Below are positions 1-12,503 of a stretch of DNA of 64,000 bases, piece by piece (the stretch's first letter is position 1; the number at the start of each line of letters is the position of its first letter). Location: the NCBI GenBank assembly GCA_026874595.1, contig CM049321.1, forward strand, positions 46,183,797 to 46,247,796, given 5' to 3'. The position numbers and the translations under genes were made by a program. The DNA comes from Sipunculus nudus (Eukaryota > Annelida > Sipuncula > Golfingiida > Sipunculidae). The notes beneath the pieces were generated by a model that did not search any database, was not told the DNA's origin, and worked only from the letters and a program-made list of their open reading frames with translations.

Positions 1-1946
1 AATCAAGCTAATCAGGTTAACCCGTTCTTTGATGTCTTTTCAGGTCAATATGACAATGACCCTGGCATACTTCCTAACTTTAATTAATGGAACTAAATAT
101 GTGTACTGACTATCAACACTACATGATATCTGATTGTTTGTCAGTTAAAGGTGTAGCCTATCCTGCAATCATATTTATTATTTGAATGTAAGTAATAATA
201 TGACATGTTTTTGTTCACAGTGATCTAATAACAGGGACAGTTGAATTTGTGTATTGCTGTAGATTTAAGTCTTACATTTAAGAGCACTTATCAATGATAA
301 GTACTTGCAGTCCTGTAAAGTTGTAGCATTTCATGGAAATAGAAACAAAAAAATTATAATGATGTGCTTCCTAACTCATTAAAGAAAACTATAAACATTG
401 GAGTCCAGGATAAATGATCTACTCCAGAACTGTCCACTAATTAGGGCCATCTGGCTTTTCATGCCTGCTGGTGGTACAAACAGTGCCTGCTCCAGCACTG
501 CCTGGTCATATTATATAGCATTTACCCTGTTTATAAAAGTCAGCTACATTCTTTGTATAATCACATCTTTTTCAACTATTTTTTTTTCAACAGAATGAGT
601 GAAGGAATTCCTTGATTATCTACAAGCAGATGGATTGCCTTTGTTTTTTTTTTGAGAAACTGCAGATCAAGCCATCTGATATTTCACATGTCCAGTCCAT
701 GTATTAGATAAAAGGACTGTGAATCATGGAAACAGAACTTAGATGTTTCATAAATGTTGAAAACTTCAGTTAATGTCAAATTTACTTTTTCCACGTGCCT
801 TATAATGTTAAAAATGTATTAATATAACTTCATAATGTGGACTTTCTTTTTACCTTAATAAGCCTTACCTCATTATCTTAATCTGTTGGTTGTTTACAAT
901 ACTTTTACAACTAGTCTTTTACAATCCAGTGTTAAAAAAAACTCTACTTGTGTTGGGCAATTAATCTAGAAGTCATTATGTTTGAACGATATAATTCAAA
1001 TACTGTCATTAATCCAAATAATACCATATTTGATAGATAATAAATTGAGTTAAAAATTAGACATGGTATAAACAGTCTCTGTCTTCATTATTATACTTTA
1101 TATTCAAAAGGTGTTTGGCACATGCATCCAATTTGATCTACTTCTCCTGTGATCTTAATGTAGGATTTCAGTCAATCTCATGGTTATGTGTAGCTTCAGT
1201 AGCTGCCTATATTATCCATCTGGCTGCATTTAAATCTAATCATCCATGGTGCTTTACTGATCAATCTCAGTGATAGGGACCACCAGCCCTACCTAAGCCC
1301 AGCTTACTATTGTGAGTTACAGCCTTCAGTGGATACACACTGCTTAAACCACCTGCAGGTGTGGTCAGTTTACAGGGAGTTCTGGATAAGGCCTGTTCAT
1401 CTCATTCCGGAGTACAGAGCGACATAATCTCACTAATTATAAAAGTCAGTGAAAAGTAACTTCTTTTATCCACAGAAAATGTCATGTTCAAGAAGATTAT
1501 CAAGTGGTTGGCCTATCCTTTCATGTTTACTTCAAAGAAACTGTGTTGGGATGTGCAGTTCTCACAGAAAACACCCCCATGTGAGTTACATCATATGTTA
1601 AATGGATATGATTAATTGAATTTGATTATTAAGTGCTAGACAAAAAGACATCAGCAATAACCTGTTTTATTCAATCAATCAAGCATTCAATCATTCATTC
1701 ATGAATTGCCTCATATTAATGGACACATTTAATATATATATATATATATGATAACAATATTTGAAAAACATTCTTATTATTTTTGATATTATATAACCTT
1801 TATAATTATTATTATTACATATATTGATTTTAATTAGGTAGTCATATACAAGCATTAAAAAAAAATCATCATAATATACATTATCGTATAACGTGTTAAC
1901 GAAGGATAACACTAAAATGTTTAACACGCAAACTTATTCCATTAAT
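1..1946. other. No gene seen; AT-rich unique-looking DNA
   Basis: I see no supported coding sequence, RNA gene or clear mobile element here. The longest open frame with a start (398-598, plus) has no recognisable domain and sits in AT-rich sequence. A short (TA)n run lies near 1734-1750. This could be intron or intergenic DNA. Confidence 0.6.
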
Positions 1947-2375
1947 GGTCCTTGCAATGTGATCAATATTTATTTAAGAAATAAAAGGATAGCAGTAAGA
2001 CATGTAGTAATTTACAATTGATAGTGTTACAGTAGATGTGGAAAATTAATTACAAATCTTATATATTTTAAGACACAGTGTCTGTATATAGGACTGATCA
2101 TACCTAACCTTTTTAAAAATACAGAACAACAAACAAACACATAAATGACTAGGTCATGACAAGACATGACACTCATAGTGGTCCTTGTGATCAATATTTA
2201 TATAAGAAAAAAAAAAGGAAAGCAGTAGGACATGTAGTAAAATTTAACAATCTATAATGTTACAATAGATGTGGAAAATAAATAACAAATTATAAAACTA
2301 AAAATCATATAAATATTGCTTTATGTTAAGAAACATTGTCTGTATAGGACTTATCATACCTAACATATTCTAGAC
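1947..2375 (+). repeat. Degenerate tandem duplication, unit about 235 bp
   Basis: Two diverged copies lie head to tail. The first starts near 1947 and the second near 2179. Both carry GTGATCAATATTTAT, a GACATGTAGTAA block, a GTAGATGTGGAAAAT-type block, and then CTGTATA..GGACT.ATCATACCTAAC. The copies differ by many substitutions and small indels, so the duplication is old. I see no coding potential. Confidence 0.75.
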
Positions 2376-2443
2376 ACCCAATAAAAATATTTACCAATAG
2401 TTTCATAATATTTATAGAAAATAATGGATATACAGTTATCAAT

Positions 2444-2499
<56 letters not shown>
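2444..2499. repeat. (AT)n microsatellite
   Basis: An almost uninterrupted alternating AT run of about 55 bp is read directly from the sequence. Confidence 0.95.
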
Positions 2500-2504
<5 letters not shown>

Positions 2505-4499
2505 GTTCATAATACTATACATATAAAGATCCAAGTAGTAGGCCAAATATTAAGGGGATAAATTCTTATTGGGAGAATTACATAACCAACCTCCATGAGT
2601 CTGTATAGGGTAGCCATATGACCAGTTCAGGACATCGGCAGGATAGCCATATGGCCAGATCAAGAGAGTAGCACTTCAGGTATTAGGTTACACTGACGTA
2701 GCGGCGTGCCTGGAGATTCTGTGTAGGATTTGACAGGACAGAGCCGAATGCAATACCGCACTTCAAGACTCTCGTAAATATTGCAGAATGCAACAGGGCA
2801 GTTTCCCATTATGGTATCTGGTAATGAATCTTTTTAGCTATTTTATGACACCTGTTTTGTAAATTTAGAGTGACTATAAGCGCAACAGTGAAACGGCCAG
2901 TAAATGATGTTAAAATTCTATGAATTTTTCAGCGCAGTGCTGCCATCTGGAGCTCCCAATGAAAACAAGTTAATAACGCGAAAACCAATCACACATGATG
3001 TGTATTTCTGGGTTGAATTTAGTGTATTGTCCTAGGAGCTAGGAAAATATATTTGTGCAGGAAACAGGGTAGATATATTTTTAAATGGACAGAGTGTTTA
3101 ACATTACAAAGTTGGCTGCAGAATAGGTCGGTCTAGCCTATTATTGCCCACTGCATGTTTCAAGATGGCCCAGCTTCCTGTGCAATTTTTATGCTTCCTG
3201 TCTTTACCATTAAAACCAAAGGGGTTAACAACCTTGACCTTAGTCACCAGATACCCTGCCTCAATTCCCATAAGACCTTGATAAAATACTTAAATAGCAC
3301 TACTAACTTGTGCTCTCCAACAGAGGCTTGGGCAGCTGAGCCACTGTCATCTGCTTGTCTCTTGCCTGCAAAGTTTCATAGGAACTATAGTCCGTTTCAT
3401 CCCCTCATGTCCACCTGTTTTTTGCTATGAAAATTTTTATTAGGTATATTTCAAGGGAAACAATCATAGTGTAGAGGGGAGGATTACAGAACCTAATTTT
3501 CAACTAGGTAACTAAATTCCTACCTTATGCCATATTTGAGTAACAGAATTTTCTGAAAATATGAGAAATCAGTCTACATTTTACAACATATCAGACCCAC
3601 TTATGGCAGTCAAGGTCATTGGTCACATGCAAAAACAGCCTCAACTGACAGCTGCTGATTGTATGATCTCATGTAAACACTCTATAAAATATAACCAGCT
3701 AAAACAAAGATGGCTACTTATGGAGGAACACACAATATCTGCCATATCATGATAAAGAGACTAAAATGTTGTGAAACATGAACGGGGGATTTATTGTAAA
3801 ATTCTTAACTGCCATATTAGGTTGTCACTTCCATATGTTGTTTTCTTGGAAAATATTGAAAGATATAAACTTTAAGTAAATCATCTACAAAAAAAACAGA
3901 TGGACAGCAGGTGGTGAAAGGGACTATAACACTGTAAACAAAGAATGTGGTTGTTTACAACCCTCTAACTTTGCCACTCATTTTTAATCAAGTGCACTTT
4001 CTGACTTATTTTATTACTTATATATTTATGAGGCCCCTAAACTATTCATTTTTACATTTCAAAGAGTACAGTTTTAAAAATGCCACATTCCATAATAGTT
4101 AAAAGATGCTGAACAGTAAAGGTTTTTGGTAACCAAACCAAAGGAATTTATAACATTCATTGATAATACATAAAATTATAAAACTGTAAATAATATTTAT
4201 CTCATGGGTTGGTGATTGTAAAGTTTGAGAAAGAATTTCCTTCTCATAAGCACAGATTTAACCAACATTGGATTTGGGGTTCAGAAATGCAGTGGAAAGG
4301 GCGGCTCAAAAAGCGCTATAGTGTTTTCATTGGGAAAGAATGTAAAATTTGGGAAACAGACAGAGGTCTCACTCTGACCTAAGATATCTACATGTTGTTT
4401 TGTTATTCTAGGTGAGGGAAAACTTCGGCTATGTGTGTGGCGCGTGTGGGTGTGAAAGGGGGAAGGTGTTCTTACCTTGATCCCTGTAAATATGGACAC
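2500..4499. other. No gene seen
   Basis: This stretch has only short open frames without family resemblance. The largest (3155-3430, plus, 91 codons) has an unremarkable composition and no matching splice context. I recognise no repeat family here. Confidence 0.5.
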
Positions 4500-4533
4500 T
4501 TTTTTTTTTTTTTTGGGGGGGGGGGGGGGGGGG
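4500..4533 (+). repeat. T15-G19 homopolymer junction
   Basis: Fifteen T followed by nineteen G. The G-run could form a G-quadruplex. On the minus strand it reads as poly-P then poly-K within a spurious open frame. Tract lengths may be affected by sequencing or assembly. Confidence 0.9.
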
Positions 4534-5367
4534 TTAAGAATGTAGATCTTGTTTAATTTCTTTATAAGACTGTAATAGACTTTTGTGAAAAACATTCCCT
4601 CAGTGGAACTGCTTATGATGGCTGGCTAGCAGGTTCCTCAAAAAGTTGTTACAGATAGTTTCTTTAAAGACCGTGTTCCACTAAAAATAACCATGGGCTG
4701 TTACTGGGCAACATGAAGTTAACTTAATATCAGCATCTGTTCACTTGGGCTCTGACTGTATTCTTAATAATAGCTGTGAAGGAAGATGTTATCTGAGCTG
4801 GATTTTGGCAGACATGTTCCTAATACTACAGAGACTTGATAACATTATCTGATTTCACATAGCTTGTGTTGTTTATGCAATACAGTTAATTATATCTGGT
4901 CAGAGATGCAAAGCAGTATGAGTGGCCAATCAGAAGCAAGCTCGGAGTCACCCCCTTTGTTTATAACAAACTCTCATGGCTGTTGTTTGGGTCCACATTC
5001 TCACTCATCAAAGTCTATTCATATTATTATAATAAAGTGTTACTTAACAAATATTTTGAAGTGTAACTTTGTCATTTCTTTTATAAAAGGTATGTATTAC
5101 AATCCATAATTAATTAAGAGCATCAGCTGAAATACTAGAACTATAACAGTCTATGTCCTGTTTTGTACTCTGAACATAAAATTTTTGGAAAGTGTCTGAT
5201 GCTATCTTGAATAAAATCTAGAGATCCAACGTGTCCATATGTTATGTATATGAGTATAAGTAGCAGGCATGAGATTCTTTTTTTTTTTCCAGCTGACCTC
5301 CTGGGAGCCTCTGCTTGCTCAGGGTTCCACCTGCTGGTACAGGGCCTTCTCTTTCCAGTGCTGGGGG
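4534..5367. other. No gene seen
   Basis: AT-rich DNA. An 81-codon open frame at 4864-5109 (plus) has no recognisable domain. Nothing else stands out until the SINE that follows. Confidence 0.5.
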
Positions 5368-5582
5368 CTTGGACAGCTGAGCAGTAAAATGCCCAGTCCT
5401 CTCTGCTGGTGACCTAGGTTCAATCCCAAATATTGCCATGAGAGTGTGTTGTTGTGGCCTGTCGAAGGTTGGTGGTTCTCTCTGGATTCTCAGGCTTCCT
5501 CCACCTCTCTCACTACACTGGCGTAACTTGTATCCACTGTCAACTCGCCTTAAGGCCCGGATCTTCCATTACAAAAACTCGA
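5368..5582 (+). mobile_element. tRNA-derived SINE-like element
   Basis: A B-box-like GGTTCAATCCC lies at about 5417-5427, with an A-box-like GGACAGCTGAGCAG some 50 bases upstream. This is the internal RNA polymerase III promoter layout of tRNA-derived SINEs. Downstream, the segment around 5475-5510 (GGTTCTCTCTGGATTCTCAG, then a CTTCCTCC block) resembles the conserved central domain of widespread invertebrate SINEs (known pattern, from memory). No clean target-site duplication or terminal A-tract was found, so the ends are approximate and it is likely an old copy. Confidence 0.6.
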
Positions 5583-5630
5583 ACTGTCAAACTTCTGGTT
5601 GAGGGAGCCTGACATAGCTTTGGGTATATG

Positions 5631-7643
5631 CTATGACCAGCTTAAGCACCAAACTTCACTTGAATAATGAAAAAAATCATTCCAGTGACAAATAGTGAGG
5701 CGAGTACCCATCTGATACCGAGTGTTTCCAAACACTATCCATTTATTGTGGAATATATTCAAAACCTTGTTAAAACTTTCAACATAACCTGTATCTAGTG
5801 CCAGTGCATAAGATGAAGCATTTCTGTATATAGCAGATTGTTTTATCACTCTTGACATCAGCTCAACTTCTTTCAAATCTGTAAGGATAATTTTGGTTTG
5901 TTAATAATAAGGGTCAGTTTTGAACTGTGAAGAATTGTTAAATCTAGCATGATCATTTTGATAATGATTCACAATATTATAAAGTTGATTCAGCAACTGG
6001 TCAGGATCATTCTGGCAGTTCCTCATGGCCCAATGAAAATGTCCTTACTGACCCAGCTTTATCACTGAGCTGCCTGACGTGCCATGTCAGACCATGCTTT
6101 TAGTTTGCTCCAATGGCCAGATATGTCATGGCCTCCTTAACTGACATTGTTAATTTCCTTTATTCTCTTATAAATTTATTTATCGTTGCACTGTTGTCAC
6201 GGGTATATTCACCAATCTCTAGTTTATTCATCAAAATATTTATACAGTCACTATGTACCAATTCTCTCACGTTTTTGGGTAGTAGTCTCTTCTGATTTAT
6301 TATATGTTCATTTCTCAAAACTTTACAAGTTTGATAGACAATGCACATAACATCAATGTCTTTGCATTTTTCCTACCCCTATGATGATTATAAGTTATGA
6401 TTGTGCTACCTTCTGTGAGGTCCTCATAACTCCCAATCTCCTCAAGAAGAGCTGTATAGCAAGATTCCTGGGCCTCCTCATTAACACAATCACTAAAGGC
6501 GGCAACCATCTCTGTCATACAGGTATGTCCTATCTGCAGCTTCAGTAAAACATTCATAGTTTGAAGGTAGCATCCCACTTGTCATATAACCATAGGTGAA
6601 CCTGATGTTGACAAGGCTGGTGCCATCAGGCAAATATGGTGATGCTCCCGAGGCAACCTGGTGCTTGTTATCTTGGTATCTTTGTGAAGCACAAGTGTCT
6701 CTTCAGAACTGCCTGACTTTACTAGAATCCTGGTGCTCTATGCTTTATTTATCCAGGAATGTGCTGGAAGCTCTCCACTTCTTTCCATTTTGTTCCTCAG
6801 TTACTTCATCAGGTTTTTCATAAAGCTTTTTTTCTAAGGGAATTTGTTCCTGTATGATTCTTACAGTCAATATAATTTATAGGCTACCATGAAACAAATT
6901 GTGTAGTAATTACCTTTTGGAATCCAGACTCGATTTTCAAGTTCACCATGCTTACATGTAGGGAATCTGTTGCCATGACCACTGTTGATGTTGGACACAT
7001 GGTTTTAAACAGACTGCCACTTCTGCCGAACTAGTTCCTCGTCCTCTCCACTGGTAGTAGCACACCAATAAACATGGTTGCTGATACTCTTGGTCTGCTA
7101 GGACCTCACACCCACGTCAAGATGACAACCTGTCCAGCTTCTTGTAGATACCTATTTACATATAGCATGTTAATATGAAATTAAATTTGAAACACAGGAA
7201 ATCACTGAATTAAATCCGCAAGAGAATTGTGACACCAAATAATTACCACACAAATGTTTGAAAATTAAAGTGTTATGAATACAATAATAGCAAAGAATGT
7301 TACCTTTAGCAGCATGCCATACATCAAACCAGTGATGGTACATGGGTCTCTCCACTCTCATCCACTCCATCACCTGGTGATGTCGGTCAGTTGTCAGGCT
7401 GATGGTGTTGATCTCCTTGTGCACCGTGGTTTCCAGGCTCCTCTTCAAACCCTCTAGTTCCATGGCATTGGAATTTTCTTGTAAACCAGACAGGTGGCGC
7501 CACTTACTTTCCCGTAAAATAAATTCATGCTCTTTTCTAAGGAGTGATTCTCCGTATTGGCCCCCATTTTGGTGAAAATATTGTTTCTCATGTTGATGGA
7601 TGGAAGAAACCATCGTGGCTTGCCAAGTGTCAGTATATGCCAC
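5631..7643 (-). pseudogene. Decayed DDE-type transposase gene (TTDRH/FDVWH family), at least three exon blocks
   Basis: Read 5' to 3' on the minus strand, three blocks match one family. Block 1 (about 7643-7310) has ISLTTDRHHQVMEWMR and then HHWFDVWHAAKG, ending at a donor-like AAAG|GTAACA. Block 2 (about 7157-6911) has NHVYWCATTSGEDEELV and HGNRFPTCKHGELENRV, again ending at a GT donor. Block 3 (about 5879-5640) has GYVESFNKVLNIFHNKW and TICHWN and follows a CCTTACAG acceptor. The order TDRH..DVWH, then NH.YWCAT, then ESF..VLN is what I recall for uncharacterised transposase-derived proteins common in molluscs, cnidarians and fishes. Block 2 needs a frame change and contains in-frame stops, one right after KWQSV, so the gene is dead. 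The interval 6900-5880 holds another open stretch (6578-6315) I cannot place. Family assignment is from memory. Confidence 0.65.
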
Positions 7644-7650
7644 TGAAGAT

Positions 7651-7693
7651 ATGGGGGGGGGGGGGGAGGGGGGGCTATTCTTAAAGGGGGGGG
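7651..7693 (+). repeat. G-rich low-complexity tract
   Basis: A run of G broken only by single A or CTATTC-type interruptions lies between two decayed transposase genes. It may mark a rearrangement junction, since the open frames on either side belong to different families. Confidence 0.8.
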
Positions 7694-7744
7694 GATTTAT
7701 TGTCTGGGGATACTATGGCACCGCAGGTGCCAAGAAATATCTAG

Positions 7745-8600
7745 TTGTTATATATATAGGCCAGACACTGACTTTAGAAGATTTAAACTCCATCCATGTT
7801 TAGCTGAAGGGATATATTGTGATGATCAGCCATAAATCCATGGTCTCTGAAGAGTTCTTGGTACACTTTGTCATCATATACATCTTTAGTACATGAAGTA
7901 TCTTGCGATCGTTCAAAACGATGCTTCAAGAGAGTCAAGAAACCATCTGTTTCAGTATAATTTTTAAATAGTTTGACAAGAGGAATTTGCAAGAAATATT
8001 CTGTTTCCATTGAACTCTTTCTTACATCCACTACATACTTTCAAATTTACCTAAGACATTTCTAGATCCCAAGTATTTAAAACAAGAACTGCAATAAAAG
8101 TAAGGGAAATTTCTCCCAATCTATGCTGCCAAAATATTTCTAGATCTGTTTAACTAATGACACTATTTGGCAAGGCTGTGGGCAGATTGTTCTTATTAAT
8201 GCCATATGTCACTGATGGCTGCAAAGGTCAATACATGCCTAACTGACATTTTTGTGATGAGCATGAAGCATTCTAAAATGCTTATTTCAGCACCAGGATA
8301 CAATTTATCATCACTAGACTCTACAGGACTGGCATCAAACATAAAATTGTCTTCATTGTCACTTTCACTATCACTTGTACAACTTGTGTGCCTATCAGTG
8401 CTTTCAGAATGACTGACGTTTCTTTCTTCTGTATCTTTAATACTTTCATCATAACAGTGTGGCAAAGTTGACATAATAGCTACACTGATGGAGATATTCT
8501 TTTCCAGCTGTTCAGAACAACTGGCCAACAATGTGCATGTCTCATCCATTTTCATATCAGTATCATCACAGGTATTGGTGGTGACAGCTGACTGAATTTC
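7745..8600 (-). pseudogene. Decayed tnp2-like (CACTA-type) transposase fragment
   Basis: The first block (8555-8196, minus) has an acidic tract with SDSESDNEDN and then KLYPGAEISILECFMLI. That matches the LY.G..LS..ES..L motif preceding the catalytic part in invertebrate tnp2-like proteins. The second block (8031-7783) has FLQIPLVKLFKN, then DVYDDKVYQELF and HHNISLQLNMDGV, which corresponds to the family's 'D..DG..Y..L' and 'N.DGV' core. Immediately after MDGV the frame meets TAA twice, where relatives read on through a V.IFKSS-type motif. It is therefore a broken fragment of the N-terminal half. It shares its strand with the neighbouring transposase remnants, but the G-tract at 7651-7693 separates it from the next one. 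Family recalled from memory. Confidence 0.6.
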
Positions 8601-9129
8601 ATATTTGTTCCTAATCTGACTGGCCTCTTGCTGCTTTTAGAAGCAGCTTGTCTTTATAATATAATCTTTGATATATATATACAAGTGAAACTCCATCCTG
8701 CAGACAACTCATTAAGGTGGGCAACTCACTAATTAATGCAGACACCAATCTCAGTCCTTTTTGAACATGCTATTTATATTATGTCTACCAAAAGCTCCGC
8801 AAATTACCACAGGGATGTGCTTAGACTATTTTGAGTGCCAGGCATGCAGTGCACGTGAAATGGGGGGTGGGGGGGGGCTGGGATATTTAAATTTTCATTT
8901 TTTAAAGGTTGATCAATCGTGTTTTAAATGTTTTTCAATCACGTTAATCGTGATATTTTAGCTTCATGAACAAATCATTAGTAATACTATTAAGTATTTT
9001 TACTTCCAAAATGCTGAAAAATTATCTGCATTCATTAAACTGGCCATATGCTCTTTAAATGTGCCAGTTTTTACCGTCTGATCCTAATTATAAGATAATA
9101 CGAGGTCTTATACATTCACTACTCTTCTG

Positions 9130-9315
9130 CCTTTTGAAATCAGTTCAGCAAAGTCAAAACAAAAAGCTTTACAACACTCAAGACATGTTGCCAGTGTAAG
9201 GATATATGTAGAAAGGGCAATCAGGAGACTGAAAACATACAAAATCTTCAGTGGAATCATTCAAAGATTAAGGTACAGATTAAATAAAATAACTACAGTT
9301 GCAGCTGTATTATGA
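9130..9315 (+). pseudogene. C-terminal fragment of a PIF/Harbinger-type (DDE_Tnp_4) transposase
   Basis: A 61-codon open frame without its own start reads PFEISSAKSKQKALQHSRHV, continues ASVRIYVERAIRRLKTYKI, and ends TTVAAVL at a TGA. The R.HVERAIRR.K.YKI block containing the last catalytic Glu (VERAI) is a hallmark of the DDE_Tnp_4 C-terminus. The preceding PF..S..K..K...L block also fits that family. I recognise nothing upstream, so this is a 3' remnant. It is on the opposite strand to the neighbouring transposase remnants and so is a separate insertion. Confidence 0.75.
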
Positions 9316-9750
9316 AATCTCCATCAGCGACTGGCATGAATCACATGGTACTCAATGAATGGCCTTGGTGAATAAGCACCATCTGGCATGGTACATTAAC
9401 TGATAGATTTATATGAGATCCAAAGCCTGTAACTTGACATGTAAACTTATACCTTTCCCAGGAGGAATGAGAAATAGATGTTTCTGTAAAATTATACCAC
9501 TTTGATCTGTATTTCTGCCCACCATTCAGGGTCAAAGTGCACTTCAATGTTTTCTATACCTTTTTGAGCACACACTCCCAGATTACATATATGTGTACCT
9601 GTGACTGCCATTTGTGTCATATTCTGATAGTAATATTTATGTTTTTTGTTGATTTCCAATTTACCCTGTGTATCTTTTATTACAGTACCAAAAGCAACTA
9701 TTGCTGCCTTTGGTGGAAATTATGTTTTGAATATAAATACTTGCATTCCA

Positions 9751-10320
9751 TTAAGAAAGAACTACAGTGAGAACATTGAGCAATGCCATCTGGGGAAGCA
9801 ACAAGAAATGGGATAATTGCTCATCTGGGGAAGCAACAAGAAATGGGATATCTGAACTTATAAACAAACCAGGAACATAAATAGAACATTTTCTGTAGTG
9901 ATACCTGTGAGCATTAGTGAATAAATTTCTTGCTTTATCTTCATATTTTTGGCCAAACAGCACAGCTGGTGGCAGATTAGATTCATTAAAGGTACTACCC
10001 CTATGAAGATTGCTGCATGTGTTCTCAAGGTCTTTTGATGAACATACAGAATACACCTGTGATGCTATGATCAGCCCTGTTCTCATTTCATGCCAGTTAG
10101 GGTTGTGATGCTGACCTTGTGTGCCCTCTTCTATTGTAAAGATATCTGCTTTGTCATATGACAGGCATTGAGAAACTGAATCATTCATTATTTGACCACT
10201 GGTGTTACTTTTACATTGTGGAGCTTTTTGAGAGGATTATCCATGTGAATTTCTGGGTATGTATGCAGCTCTTTGCTCCTGTCATACCTTGCATCTAACC
10301 CACATGACACAGAGTCCATT
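9751..10320 (-). pseudogene. Decayed YqaJ-type recombinase/exonuclease gene
   Basis: On the minus strand an upstream block (about 10320-10195) reads GIKQIMDSVSCGLDARYDRS and continues open to VVK followed by stops. A second block in a shifted frame (10188-9787) has NWHEMRTGLIIASQVYSVCS, then LFGQKYEDKARNLF and GLFISSDIPFLVASPD. The W...R...I.AS motif, the G...E..A motif and the final S.D.P.L.ASPD motif follow the order of the YqaJ nuclease fold. In phage the fold acts in recombination; in animal genomes it is mostly found in mobile-element proteins. Just after ASPD the frame is destroyed by a 35-bp tandem duplication; past the second copy the expected GIAQC continuation is visible. The frame shift before the second block is another lesion. 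No downstream domain was recognised. Confidence 0.7.
9787..9856 (+). repeat. 35-bp tandem duplication inside the YqaJ remnant
   Basis: The segment beginning CATCTGGGGAAGCAACAAG starts at 9787 and again at 9822, period 35. Since 35 is not a multiple of 3 it shifts the minus-strand reading frame right after the conserved ASPD motif. Confidence 0.9.
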
Positions 10321-11317
10321 ATTTGTTTAATTCCCCTCAAAGGAGGAATCAACTGATGGCAGTTCAATAACCTGCATCACTGGGTTGTACAGGTAATCCA
10401 TGGACACAGTGTCAGCCTGTATTGATGTGTTTAGGCTGGTGACAGGTACCACCTTAGTTCTGCTGTTCTTGATGGTACGCCCTTCTTCTGGTAATATACA
10501 TTTGTACTACTTTTACCTCATTGTGAGGGTCTTACCCCGGATTTTCCACTATTTCGTAGTAGTTAAAAACTTGACGCCTTGAATATGGTCCAAACAAGAT
10601 TTTGTTTTAATTTCACATGCATACCAACATTCTATACTGGCTGGCTGGCTGACCCCCTGGCTGGCTTACTGGAATCCAGCACAGGTTGAATTCAAAACTC
10701 TCTCTACCGTTAATGTCCTGTCTGGTCTTATATACATACATCTGAGCAGGGAGCTGATTGGTCAGTCAAAGCAGACCCACGCTACCCCTTGAGTGAGCCT
10801 CAATACAAAATATTGTGTTTCCTACGGAAGACATAATTACTTACAACATCATAACAATAAAGTGAAATACTTTGGAACTAACACTAACTAAAGATCATGG
10901 ATAGACAAATTCATCTGCCAAAATTCATTTTTAAATATTAAATATTTATATGTATAATTCTATCATTATTCTTTGTAGAATATTGCTGTCTAGTTATGAT
11001 ATTTACTAATTTCACAATATTACAATAATTATAATAGATGGGAGTAACAAACTTTGTGTACAGGCAGGACTAATACTAATATGCTTGTGAGTGCAGAATC
11101 TTTAAATTTAAGGGATCATCTGCTGAGCAAAATGATTCCGAAGCTACGTCAACAGCAATGGAGGCTACCATATCAACATGTGTTACTGATACACATGGGT
11201 CATGCCTGTATAAGATGACCAGGCTGTACCCAGCTGTGATGGCTGGTTGAAGCACGGGGCATCACAGCATGATCATCTGGTTGAACTCATGATAATAATT
11301 AGGGTTTTTGCACTAAA
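10321..11317. other. No gene seen
   Basis: No supported gene. A short CTGGCTGG-rich stretch lies at about 10640-10670. I recognise no other repeat family. Confidence 0.5.
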
Positions 11318-11480
11318 TTTATGTATACAATTACTATATCAGCCTGAAATTGAATATATTTATACATATGGGATAACTTTGTCATTTACCAGACTGGTGG
11401 CACCACCTACAGTATTTTTGCACAGCGTATGTCCCTGCTTATTTCTCAGGAGGGGTTTGATATATCAGTTTGAAATAGGT
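11318..11480 (+). mobile_element. Fragment of Helitron-like family D
   Basis: It carries ATATCAGCCTGAAATTG, ACTGGTGGCACCACCTACAG and GGAGGGGTTTGATATATCAG. The same blocks occur in the 3' part of D1 at about 23480-23700. It is not bounded by family termini and is followed by a short (TA)n at about 11482-11502. Confidence 0.65.
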
Positions 11481-12474
11481 CATATATATATATATATATA
11501 TAAATATAACAGTTGTGGTTCGGGCACATATCATCCTATTTCTTTGATGCATTTTTTTTTAGCGAACCTGTGAGCTTATGAGATGGTGCGGCATCGTCCG
11601 TTGTGGGTCGTCTGTTGTGTGTTGTGCGTCGTCTGTACATTAACCATAGCTATCTCAAAAATGGCAGGAGCTAGCATCACCAATTTTTTTGCAAATAATC
11701 AGTCATCCAAAAAACTATGTTGGATTTTGTTTATTTTTTTTTCTAACTGCATTTTCTTAGATTTTATGGGAAAAAAATAAAAGAACTTTAAAAATCTTCT
11801 TCTCCAAAACTGTCCGGCCAAATTGTCCAATATTTCACAGAAATGATCCTTGGAACAATCTTTCTCAAGTTTGTTTGAATGGTTCCAGTTCGGAGATTTT
11901 TGGCCGAGATACAGCAGGTTGAACTTTGTTAACTGTGCAAAAAAGCATATTAAAATTTAAATCTCAGAAACGGCTTTAGCTATCATCACCAAATTTTATG
12001 CCAATGTTGGTCACATAGGTCATATATGAAATTGAGGTATTTATGGTGCTACCTGCATCGGCCTTTTTTATACAGGGTCATCAGTGCCTGTATCACACTG
12101 AGGACTACAAACAACTTTTTCTCTGAAACCATACGGCCAAAATGTTCCATATCGCACAGAAATGATCCTAGGGTAGTGCTTTCTGAAGTTTGTTCAAATG
12201 GTCTCTGTTCAGTGACTTTTGGCTAAGTTATAGAAAGCTGAATTTAGTCATATGCCATAACAGCCCATTTTAGCTCAGTGGCTACAAAGATCTTCTTCTC
12301 AAAAACCACTGGGCCAAATTCTTAAATCTCACATATTAATTATCCTCAGATGTTGATAATTCAAGTTTGTTCAAATGGTTTTGGTTCAGTGCTTTTTGGC
12401 TTAGTTACGATAAGCTGAACTTAGCCAGTTTGCTGTAATGTCCTATATGAGTTATAAACCTGCGAAACATTTTT

Positions 12475-12503
12475 AGCTCAGCTGACTATAAGTCATCTGA
12501 GCT
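12475..12503 (+). repeat. 5' terminal hairpin of element B1
   Basis: AGCTCAGCTGACT and AGTCATCTGAGCT pair over 13 positions with one mismatch around ATA. The same hairpin opens B2 at 26731-26759, B' at 15429-15457 (loop GAA) and, inverted, B3 at 35594-35622. Confidence 0.9.

Noticed and set aside
3155..3430. 91-codon plus-strand frame
   Set aside because: No domain, no splice context, average composition; chance open frame.
4281..4595. 104-codon minus-strand frame with poly-Pro and poly-Lys
   Set aside because: It exists only because of the T15-G19 tract.
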